Made by a program: the position numbers and the translations under genes. From contig OZ242183.1 of assembly GCA_965205925.1 (NCBI GenBank), forward strand, positions 682,001-746,000: 64,000 bases of DNA. The letters run 5' to 3'. The notes beneath the pieces were generated by a model. The model made no database searches. It saw only the letters and a program-made list of their open reading frames with translations, and was not told where the DNA came from. This stretch comes from CAYRJD01 sp965205925 (GTDB lineage Bacteria; Actinomycetota; Acidimicrobiia; Acidimicrobiales; Poriferisodalaceae). This document shows positions 1 to 7,282 of this stretch, piece by piece. Numbering within the stretch: position 1 is the first letter of the stretch; each line of letters starts with the position of its first letter.

Positions 1-17
1 TGAGTCGTTTCCTACAC

Positions 18-90
18 GCCCGAGTAGCTCAATGGCCAGAGCACCGCTCTTGTAAAGCGGGGGTTGAGGGTTCGACTCCCTCCTCGGGCT
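18..90 (+). tRNA. tRNA-Thr (anticodon TGT)
   Basis: A complete 73-nt cloverleaf can be folded by eye. The acceptor stem GCCCGAG pairs with CTCGGGC, the anticodon stem CCGCT pairs with AGCGG, the loop CTTGTAA carries anticodon TGT, and the T stem GAGGG/CCCTC encloses the loop TTCGACT. The anticodon reads ACA (Thr). The 3' CCA is not encoded, so it must be added after transcription. It lies about 110 bases upstream of the LytR_C-type gene. Confidence 0.97.
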
Positions 91-197
91 CACCTAAGTC
101 TTCGAGCAAAGAACTAAGAATGACCAAGAACTATTGCCAACTAATATCCACCAAATTCGCCGCAACAGAGCGCACACTAGATAACCGGAGGTCCTAG

Positions 198-806
198 ATG
201 AGTCGTTCGTCGGATAACAACAACAACGCCGCTGCCATTCGCGGGCTACTACTGGTATTGGTTGCTGCTGCTATAGGCGTGCTGCTTCTCCGTTCGGGCG
301 GAGATGACGACACTGCGGCGGTAGACGATCAAACAACCACCGAAACCACTGTCATTACAACGGACACCTCCGTGGCTGGTGGCGGCACACCCACCACAGA
401 CGAGCCAACCGACGTTGACGGTTCAACCGACGATGGCGTTACTTCCACAACTTTGGATGATTCCAGCGATAACTCAATAGATGGTTTTCAGCCGCGCCCA
501 CCAGCCGAGGTTTCGGTGCAAGTTGCTAACTCAACTGACGTTCGGGGAGCGGCATCGCGCGTGACAGACCGCTTGAAAGTGCTTGGTTTCGTAACTTTGA
601 CACCAACCGACTTGCGTGGAACTCCGTTGGATCGCTCGAAGGTGCACTACATGCCAGGGTCTTTGCTAGAGGCTCAGAACATCGCAGGGGTGCTTGAACT
701 GGATCGTCAAAACGATGTGTTCCAGATGTTTGAAGACACGTCAGCTGTCAGTGTCTACGAGATGCCCGACGTGCTAGTGGCTATTGGCACGGATTTAGCT
801 CGTTAG
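198..806 (+). CDS. Membrane-anchored LytR_C-domain protein
   Basis: The 202-residue protein has a short polar N terminus, one transmembrane segment (about residues 14-31), a Thr/Asp/Ser-rich spacer (about 35-95) and a C-terminal domain (about 104-200). The C-terminal domain begins with VSVQVANSTDVRGAASRVT, typical of the LytR_C (cell envelope-related, LytR/CpsA/Psr tail) family. The catalytic LCP phosphotransferase domain is absent, as in many stand-alone actinobacterial LytR_C proteins. The domain should therefore sit outside the membrane, perhaps binding wall polymer; its exact role is unknown. A good ribosome binding site (GGAGG at 187-191) fixes the ATG. It follows tRNA-Thr and precedes glycerate kinase on the same strand. 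Confidence 0.85.
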   Translation: MSRSSDNNNNAAAIRGLLLVLVAAAIGVLLLRSGGDDDTAAVDDQTTTETTVITTDTSVAGGGTPTTDEPTDVDGSTDDGVTSTTLDDSSDNSIDGFQPRPPAEVSVQVANSTDVRGAASRVTDRLKVLGFVTLTPTDLRGTPLDRSKVHYMPGSLLEAQNIAGVLELDRQNDVFQMFEDTSAVSVYEMPDVLVAIGTDLAR

Positions 807-844
807 CAAGATGGATCTAACGCGGTGGACCTAATAGGTTCGCT

Positions 845-1897
845 GTGGGCTCACTGACTGTCGTTGCTTGTCCCGACAAGTTTCGCGGAACCGCTACGGC
901 TACTCAAGCAGCTGCGGCCATAGCCACAGCCTGCAAAACTGAATCCACGCCAGAGTTCAGCTTCGTAGCTAAGCAGTTGCCAATGGCAGATGGCGGCGAA
1001 GGCACCCTAGAAGCATTGGGCGGACCGAACCGCACATCAAGAGTCATAGGACCCTTAGGAAAATTGGTTGATGCCGAATGGCGCCTTGAGCAGGACGACC
1101 AAAACAACACCGCAGTAGTAGAGATGGCGCGTGCTAGCGGTTTGCAGCTAACCGGAGGCAAAGAGCACAACGACCCCATCGCTGCTAGCACCTACGGAAC
1201 CGGCCAGTTGATCGCAGAAGCGGTAACTGAAGGTGCGAAGCGCATCATTGTTTCGCTAGGGGGCTCGGCCACTACCGATGGAGGGCTTGGTGCTTTTGAA
1301 GCTCTTCAGCCGCTTAGCGACAGCCAGCTACAAAACGTTCAGCTCGTTGCGGCTTGTGACGTGCAAACAAGATTCATCGATGCTGCCGAAGTGTTCGGAC
1401 CACAGAAGGGCGCCACGCCAGCCCAGGTCGAACAGCTACGTCAACGCCTGGCGGATTTAGTCAACACCTACCAGCAGCAATACGGGGTGGATGTGACGAA
1501 TCTGGCACGAGCAGGAGCAGCTGGCGGTTTAGCTGGTGCCCTTGCGGTGTGTGGAGCGGAGCTTGTAAGCGGATTCGAACTGGTTTCACAAGAAGTTGGC
1601 CTACCTCAAGCCATTGGTAATGCCAGCCTGGTAGTAACAGGCGAGGGACAGTTGGATCAAGGTTCGTTTGAGGGCAAGGTGGTTGGTGGGGTAGCAGAGC
1701 TTGCAGCAAGCAACGAGATTCCGTTGCTTATTGTCGCTGGTGGCTGCGATGATGCAGGGCTGCAGGCTTCGGCCAGATACCCCCAAACCACAGCGGTGTC
1801 TCTAATTGAAATCTTTGGAGAGGCACGCGCAATGAGTGACACTCTTGCCTGCATACAACAAGTGGTTAGCGACTATCTCTATATGAATCCAGATTAA
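845..1897 (+). CDS. Glycerate 2-kinase (GlxK/GarK family)
   Basis: This 350-residue protein is the usual length for the glycerate kinase family (PF02595), which phosphorylates D-glycerate with ATP, normally to 2-phosphoglycerate. The N-terminal CPDKFRGT matches the family's APDSFKGS-type motif. LPMADGGEGT, SLGGSATTDGG, GPQKGAT, GAAGGLAGAL and TGEGQLDQGSFEGK follow in the expected order. The start is GTG with no strong ribosome site. The gene stops 14 bases before the CIRCE operator of groEL. It may serve glycolate/glyoxylate or serine catabolism, but no pathway partner is adjacent. Confidence 0.92.
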   Translation: MGSLTVVACPDKFRGTATATQAAAAIATACKTESTPEFSFVAKQLPMADGGEGTLEALGGPNRTSRVIGPLGKLVDAEWRLEQDDQNNTAVVEMARASGLQLTGGKEHNDPIAASTYGTGQLIAEAVTEGAKRIIVSLGGSATTDGGLGAFEALQPLSDSQLQNVQLVAACDVQTRFIDAAEVFGPQKGATPAQVEQLRQRLADLVNTYQQQYGVDVTNLARAGAAGGLAGALAVCGAELVSGFELVSQEVGLPQAIGNASLVVTGEGQLDQGSFEGKVVGGVAELAASNEIPLLIVAGGCDDAGLQASARYPQTTAVSLIEIFGEARAMSDTLACIQQVVSDYLYMNPD

Positions 1898-1910
1898 ATC
1901 CAGTTGGCGA

Positions 1911-1937
1911 TTAGCACTCTCGCCCTTAGAGTGCTAA
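1911..1937 (+). promoter_or_regulatory. CIRCE operator (HrcA site) of groEL
   Basis: A perfect CIRCE inverted repeat is visible: TTAGCACTC (1911-1919), nine spacer bases, GAGTGCTAA (1929-1937). CIRCE is bound by the heat-shock repressor HrcA. The site lies 95 bases upstream of the groEL start codon, in the only gap available for its promoter, so groEL is very probably HrcA-regulated. hrcA itself is not in the window. Confidence 0.97.
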
Positions 1938-2032
1938 TAACTTTTAAGCCTGTTTTACAAGCTTTAGTGGCTGCTTGCGTAAACACGCACAAGCAAGCGC
2001 AGATCAATGACCGTCCAAGGAGTTAAGAACAA

Positions 2033-3652
2033 ATGGCCAAGCTGATCACCTTTGAAGATGAAGCCCGACGCACTCTCGAGTCAGGCATGAATCAACTGGC
2101 TGACGCAGTGCGCGTGACCCTAGGCCCCAAAGGCCGCAACGTTGTACTGGATAAGAAGTGGGGTGCTCCCACCATCACCAACGACGGTGTTTCAATCGCC
2201 AAAGAGATCGAGCTAGAAGACCCGATAGAGCGCATCGGCGCCGAGCTGGTCAAAGAAGTAGCCAAGAAAACCGATGACGTAGCGGGCGATGGAACTACCA
2301 CCGCAACGGTGTTGGCTCAGTCGATGGTTCAAGATGGTCTGCGAAATGTGACCGCCGGAGCTAATCCGATGTCACTAAAGCGCGGCATTGAGGCAGGTGT
2401 CGAAGCGGCGGTTAAGGCCATCGAATCCATGTCAATCAGCGTTACCGAATCGAAATCCCAGATCGCTCAGGTGGCAGCGATTTCAGCGGCCGACAGCGAG
2501 ATTGGTGAGCTCATCAGCGATGCCATTGAAAAGGTTGGCAAAGACGGCGTGATTACCGTGGAAGAGTCTCAAACCTTCGGTCTGGAGATGGATCTGGTGG
2601 AAGGCATGCGCTTCGACAAGGGCTATATCTCGCCATATTTCGTAACAGATCTCGACCGTCAAGAAGTGGTGCTTGATGAGCCTTATGTGCTGTTTGTGCA
2701 GGGCAAAATAACCGCAGTGCGCGACGTCTTGCCGCTGCTGGAAAAGGTCACCCAAGCTGGCAAACCACTGGTATTGATTGCCGAAGATGTGGAAGGCGAA
2801 GCGCTAGCCACAATCGTGGTCAACAAGATCCGCGGAACGCTCAAAGCGGTTGCGGTGAAAGCACCGGGCTTTGGTGATCGACGCAAGGCAATGCTGGAAG
2901 ATATGGCCATTATCACCGGTGGCCAGGTGATCAGCGAAGACGTTGGCTTGAAGCTAGAAAACACGACGATCGACCTACTAGGCCAGGCTCACAAAGTGAT
3001 TGTTACCAAGGATGAGACCACGATCATCGAGGGCACTGGCGGCGAAAAGGATGTGTCCGGTCGTATCGAGCAGATAAAGCGCGAGATCGAGAACACCGAC
3101 TCTGATTACGACCGCGAGAAGCTGCAAGAGCGGCTAGCGAAGTTGGCCGGAGGAGTGGCGGTGCTCAAAGTTGGTGCAGCTACCGAGGTTGAGCTCAAGG
3201 AAAAAAAGCACCGCATTGAAGACGCCGTCAACACCACCAAAGCCGCTATCGACTCAGGTGTTGTGGCTGGCGGCGGTGTGACTCTGCTGCGAGCCGAACA
3301 AGCAGTCACAAAGGTTGCCGCCAAGCTCAAGGGCGATGAGGTAACCGGTGCGCAGGTTGTGGGACGTTCGCTGCATGCGCCGCTACATCAAATTGCCGAA
3401 AATGCTGGCATGGACGGTGGCGTTGCCGCTAACAAGGTTCGTGAGCTAGAGGGTCACTCCGGGCTTAACGCGGCTACTGGCGAATACGAAGATCTAGTTA
3501 CGGCTGGAGTGATTGACGCTGCCAAAGTGACGCTGTCAGCCTTGCAAAATGCGGCCTCGATTGCGGCTCTTTTCTTGACTACCGAAGCGGTCATCTGCGA
3601 GCAGCCTTCAGAGGGCGCCGACGCACCCGGTATGCCCGACATGGACTTCTAG
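2033..3652 (+). CDS. groEL: Chaperonin GroEL (60 kDa)
   Basis: At 539 residues this is a full-length group I chaperonin subunit: ATP-driven folding of client proteins in a double heptameric ring. Diagnostic stretches include VTLGPKGRNVVLDK, TNDGVSIAKEI and GDGTTTATVLAQ near the N terminus (ATP site), and later ALQNAASIAALFLTTEA. The tail ends PGMPDMDF rather than in a long GGM repeat. No groES lies next to it, which fits the second, unlinked groEL copy common in actinobacteria. A ribosome site (AAGGAG near 2016) precedes the ATG. Control by the upstream CIRCE element is expected. Confidence 0.98.
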   Translation: MAKLITFEDEARRTLESGMNQLADAVRVTLGPKGRNVVLDKKWGAPTITNDGVSIAKEIELEDPIERIGAELVKEVAKKTDDVAGDGTTTATVLAQSMVQDGLRNVTAGANPMSLKRGIEAGVEAAVKAIESMSISVTESKSQIAQVAAISAADSEIGELISDAIEKVGKDGVITVEESQTFGLEMDLVEGMRFDKGYISPYFVTDLDRQEVVLDEPYVLFVQGKITAVRDVLPLLEKVTQAGKPLVLIAEDVEGEALATIVVNKIRGTLKAVAVKAPGFGDRRKAMLEDMAIITGGQVISEDVGLKLENTTIDLLGQAHKVIVTKDETTIIEGTGGEKDVSGRIEQIKREIENTDSDYDREKLQERLAKLAGGVAVLKVGAATEVELKEKKHRIEDAVNTTKAAIDSGVVAGGGVTLLRAEQAVTKVAAKLKGDEVTGAQVVGRSLHAPLHQIAENAGMDGGVAANKVRELEGHSGLNAATGEYEDLVTAGVIDAAKVTLSALQNAASIAALFLTTEAVICEQPSEGADAPGMPDMDF

Positions 3653-3695
3653 CTGGCCCTAACGCAGCCGCCAGCAAAGAGCGAGCCATCTTAGG

Positions 3696-4418
3696 ATGGT
3701 GCCCGTGGAACAATCAGCCAGAGATTCGTATGACGATTTTGAGGTAACAACTTCAGTCGGCTTGGGTGTTCTTCACCTGTTCTGCAAGATTCAACCGGGA
3801 AAAACCCGCGCCGATTCGATCCTTTCGGTGACGGCCGATGCCGTCGATGACAACCATCAGGTGCTGGGCGTGGCGATGCTGGGTCACAAAGCTGATCTTG
3901 GATTTATGGCCATAGGCCCAGACCTCTGGCGGTTGCGGACGCTACAAGCCGGGTTGCAGTCTGCGGGACTTGAAGTTTGTGACAGCTATGTATCAATGAC
4001 CGAGCTGTCAGAATACTCAGCCGACCTGCCCGATGAAATGAAATCTCAACGGCTCTACCCGCAGCTGCCTCCCGCAGGTAAGCGGGCCTATTGCTTTTAT
4101 CCGATGTCACGGCGCCGCGAGACCATCGGCAACTGGTACACGTTGGACTTTGATGATCGTCGTGAGATGATGATGGAGCATGGCAAGTCAGGCCGTAATT
4201 TTCGCGGCCGAATCGTGCAGTTAATCACGGGTTCTACCGGAGTCGACGATCACGAATGGGGAGTGACCTTGTTTGGTGAACACCTTGACGATCTCAAAGA
4301 CGCTGTTTACACCATGCGCTTTGACGAAGCATCAGCGGTCTACGGCGACTTCGGCAGGTTCTACACCGGACTTGTTGCCGACGATCTCTCGACCGTTCTT
4401 AAACGGATCGGCCTGTAG
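3696..4418 (+). CDS. chdC: Coproheme decarboxylase (HemQ/ChdC)
   Basis: The 240-residue protein belongs to the chlorite dismutase-like fold that performs the last step of the coproporphyrin-dependent heme pathway, oxidative decarboxylation of coproheme to heme b. Signature segments are FYPMSRRRETIGNWYTL (about 135-150, with Tyr148 at the position of the catalytic Tyr), MMMEHGKSGRNF (His162, expected proximal heme ligand) and a C-terminal DEASAVYGDFGRFY. A chlorite-degrading role is less likely given these motifs. The start is uncertain: ATG 3696, or GTG 3705, which has AGGATGG just before it. No other heme genes are adjacent. Confidence 0.93.
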   Translation: MVPVEQSARDSYDDFEVTTSVGLGVLHLFCKIQPGKTRADSILSVTADAVDDNHQVLGVAMLGHKADLGFMAIGPDLWRLRTLQAGLQSAGLEVCDSYVSMTELSEYSADLPDEMKSQRLYPQLPPAGKRAYCFYPMSRRRETIGNWYTLDFDDRREMMMEHGKSGRNFRGRIVQLITGSTGVDDHEWGVTLFGEHLDDLKDAVYTMRFDEASAVYGDFGRFYTGLVADDLSTVLKRIGL

Positions 4419-4478
4419 CACAACGTGACAACAGACCAGCTTTTACCTACGTAGCACTACAGAAAAGGGGCGAGATAA

Positions 4479-6371
4479 ATGGTTGAATACACAGCACCAA
4501 CTAAGGACATGCTTTTTGTCTTGGAGCACGCTGCCGAACTAGGAGAGTTGGTGAAGCACGAGCTGTACAGCCACGCTGACGTTGAGACCGTGGATGCTTT
4601 GCTTGATGAAGCAGGACGATTTATGTCCGAGCAGGTAGCACCGCTAAACGCTGTGGGTGACACGCAAGGCCTGCAGTTCGACGATGGAGTTGTTACCCAT
4701 CCGGCGGGCTTTGCCGAGGCTTATACGCAGTTTGTCAGCGGCGGTTGGAACGGGATGGCGTTTGCACCCGAGCACGGAGGCGGCGGTATGCCGTGGTGCG
4801 TAGGACTAGCTGTACAAGAAATGCTCACCTCCGCAAACATGTCGTTCAGCCTGTGCCCGCTACTTACTCAAGGCGCCATCGACGCTCTTATTCACCACGC
4901 GGATGAGACTCTGCAACAGACCTACTTGCCGAAGATGATCTCCGGTGAATGGTCGGGCACCATGAACCTGACAGAGCCGCACGCCGGCTCGGATGTGGGT
5001 GCGCTTAACTCCAAGGCCGAACCGCAACCTGACGGCAGCTATCGAATCTTTGGCACCAAGATCTTTATTACTTACGGCGAACATGAACTAGCTAGAAACA
5101 TCATCCATTTAGTACTAGCGCGCACGCCTGGATCGCCCGCTGGCACGCGCGGCATCAGCTTGTTTGTTGTCCCTAAGTTCATTGTCAACCCGGATGGCTC
5201 ACTGGGCGAGCGCAACGATCTGCGTGCAGTGTCAACCGAGCACAAGATCGGTATTCATGCCAGCCCGACCTGCGTCATGTCTTTCGGTGACAATGAAGGT
5301 GCGTTGGGCTATTTGGTGGGCCCCGAAAACGACGGCATGAAAGCGATGTTCACAATGATGAACAACGCCCGCTTGTCGGTAGGCCTTGAAGGCTTGGCGT
5401 TGGCCGAACGTGCCTATCAGCAAGCACGTGACTACGCCATTGACCGTAAGCAAGGCAAGGCAATCGGAGCAGAGCTTGAACAAGGGGAATCGTCACCGAT
5501 CGTCGATCACGTTGATGTGCGAAGAATGCTGATGACGATGCGCGCCAACATCGAAGCCATGCGCAGCCTGATGTATGCCAACGCGGCTGCACTTGATCGA
5601 GTTGCTATTGCTAAAGCCGAGGCTGACTCTGACTCTAAAGATGTAGCCAAGGCTGAAGCATTGGCCGCGTTGCTAACACCAATAAGCAAGGCCTGGGGTA
5701 GCGACCTTGGTGTAGAGATGACTTCGCTAGGTCTGCAGGTGCATGGTGGCGTTGGTTACGTGGAAGAAACCGGAGCGGCGCAACATTGGCGCGACTCTCG
5801 AATTGCACCGATTTATGAAGGCACTAACGGCATCCAAGCCGCCGATCTGGCCTTTCGCAAGCTGCCACAAGAAGGCGGAGAAACCATGCTGCGGCTTATC
5901 TCAAAGATGTCGGAGTTAGCTGATGAGTTGGCAGGATGGCCGGAGAGCTCAGATAGTTCAGGGCGTAGCGACTCATCTGCGAGCCTTAATGCTGGCTCTG
6001 CGCTTAACGAGATCGGGAGATCATTAGCCGAAGGCACGGGGCATCTATCCCAGACAGCTACTTGGCTGGGAAGCCAGCTTGTGAATGGCGACTTCAACCA
6101 TGTGGGGGCTGGTGCGACACCATTTGTTCGACTAGCTGGCGTGGTGGTGGGTGGCTACTACTTGGCCAAGACCGCTAAAGCGGCGGCCTTGGCTGCGGAC
6201 ACTGGGCTAGAAGCCAGCACTGGTGCGTGGCTTACCGATGACGAACTGGCCGACAAGATTGCAACGACGCTGTTTTATTTTCAAAACATCATGCCGACTG
6301 CCGCCGGACTGGCGCCTTTGGTGACAAGCGGAGCAGACACGATGTTTGCCATTCCCGCTAGCCGGTTATAA
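4479..6371 (+). CDS. Large (about 600-aa) acyl-CoA dehydrogenase, DmdC/FadE5 type
   Basis: This 630-residue FAD enzyme is longer than ordinary acyl-CoA dehydrogenases (about 380). The extra C-terminal region fits the subgroup with an acyl-CoA dehydrogenase C-terminal domain, which includes 3-methylmercaptopropionyl-CoA dehydrogenase (DmdC) and mycobacterial FadE5. Visible motifs are NLTEPHAGSDVGAL (FAD/substrate loop) and IYEGTNGIQA, where Glu447 is the expected catalytic base. It would introduce the alpha-beta double bond in an acyl-CoA. A role in DMSP catabolism is possible but cannot be told from general fatty-acid oxidation here. A short polar insert (SSDSSGRSDSS, near 492) separates the core from the C-terminal part. 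Confidence 0.9.
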   Translation: MVEYTAPTKDMLFVLEHAAELGELVKHELYSHADVETVDALLDEAGRFMSEQVAPLNAVGDTQGLQFDDGVVTHPAGFAEAYTQFVSGGWNGMAFAPEHGGGGMPWCVGLAVQEMLTSANMSFSLCPLLTQGAIDALIHHADETLQQTYLPKMISGEWSGTMNLTEPHAGSDVGALNSKAEPQPDGSYRIFGTKIFITYGEHELARNIIHLVLARTPGSPAGTRGISLFVVPKFIVNPDGSLGERNDLRAVSTEHKIGIHASPTCVMSFGDNEGALGYLVGPENDGMKAMFTMMNNARLSVGLEGLALAERAYQQARDYAIDRKQGKAIGAELEQGESSPIVDHVDVRRMLMTMRANIEAMRSLMYANAAALDRVAIAKAEADSDSKDVAKAEALAALLTPISKAWGSDLGVEMTSLGLQVHGGVGYVEETGAAQHWRDSRIAPIYEGTNGIQAADLAFRKLPQEGGETMLRLISKMSELADELAGWPESSDSSGRSDSSASLNAGSALNEIGRSLAEGTGHLSQTATWLGSQLVNGDFNHVGAGATPFVRLAGVVVGGYYLAKTAKAAALAADTGLEASTGAWLTDDELADKIATTLFYFQNIMPTAAGLAPLVTSGADTMFAIPASRL

Positions 6372-6418
6372 CTCCAGCTATTACTCCACCGATTACTCCA
6401 GCTATTACTCCACCGGTG
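6371..6418 (+). repeat. 24-bp tandem repeat, two copies
   Basis: Two adjacent copies of a 24-base unit (6371-6394 and 6395-6418) begin ACTCCAGCTATTACTCCACC and differ only in the last bases. They fill the gap between the acyl-CoA dehydrogenase stop and the larE start, and the second copy supplies the possible GTG start of larE. Within each unit, TTACTCCA also recurs. No hairpin or ribosome site is obvious. Confidence 0.9.
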
Positions 6419-7282
6419 CCGACTATGTCTGAGAAGTTGACTGAGTTGCGTGAGTTATTGGCCGACATGAGCAGTGTTGTTGTGGCCTTTAGTGGTGGAG
6501 TGGATTCGGCTTTCTTGGCTTACGTAGCAAACGACGTGCTAGGTCCGCAGCGAGCGCAATGCGTTACCGCCGTTTCCGCCAGCTTGGCTGCAGACGAGTT
6601 AGCAGACTGCGAGTCGTTAGCGCAAGAGTGGGGTCTTAACTGGAGCAAGGTAGCTACTGCTGAGCTAGCAAATCCGGCGTACACGCTAAACGATTCTGAC
6701 CGCTGCGCTCACTGCAAAACAGCGTTGATGGAAGCGTTAGAACCCATCGTTGCGACAAGTGAAGCAGCAAATAACGACGCAATCGTCACGCTTGGCGTAA
6801 ATCTTGATGACCTCGGTGACCACCGTCCCGGTCAACAAGCCGCCCAGGCACGCGGCGCCAGATTTCCACTAGTAGAGGCTGGTTTTAGCAAGATAGACAT
6901 CCGTCAGCAGAGCCGCCAGCTGGGTTTGCGCACCTGGGACAAACCAGCCGCCGCCTGCTTGGCGTCGCGTGTTCCGTACGGCACCGAAGTAACAGTGCCG
7001 TTGCTTGGTCGTATCGAACGAGCCGAAGCCTCGTTACGCCAACTGGGTTTGACGCAACTGCGGGTGCGTGACTATGGCAACACTGCCCGGATTGAGATTC
7101 CGGTTGACAACTTTGAGCAAATAGTGAGCCAAGCATCTCAGGTTGTCGCAGCTATAAAAGCAGTTGGTTATCAATATGTAACGCTTGATTTGGAAGGCTT
7201 TAGGTCGGGCAACCTGAACCAAGCGCTTGAGAACTCAAAGCAGGCGGTACCAGAGCAGATAAGACCGGAACTAACAAGGTGA
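6416..7282 (+). CDS. larE: LarE-type ATP-dependent sacrificial sulfur transferase
   Basis: The 288-residue PP-loop protein carries SGGVDS (26-31, AMP-forming loop), RCAHCK (about 96-101), LDDLGDHRPGQQAA (about 130-143) and TWDKPAAACLASRVPYG. Cys181 in the last motif aligns with the cysteine that LarE gives up as sulfur donor in Lactiplantibacillus LarE. LarE makes the pyridinium bis-thiocarboxylic mononucleotide for the nickel-pincer cofactor of lactate racemase-type enzymes. larA, larB and larC are absent here, so the client is unknown. The start may be GTG 6416 or ATG 6425. Its stop overlaps the GTG of glnD by four bases, indicating co-translation. Confidence 0.9.
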   Translation: MPTMSEKLTELRELLADMSSVVVAFSGGVDSAFLAYVANDVLGPQRAQCVTAVSASLAADELADCESLAQEWGLNWSKVATAELANPAYTLNDSDRCAHCKTALMEALEPIVATSEAANNDAIVTLGVNLDDLGDHRPGQQAAQARGARFPLVEAGFSKIDIRQQSRQLGLRTWDKPAAACLASRVPYGTEVTVPLLGRIERAEASLRQLGLTQLRVRDYGNTARIEIPVDNFEQIVSQASQVVAAIKAVGYQYVTLDLEGFRSGNLNQALENSKQAVPEQIRPELTR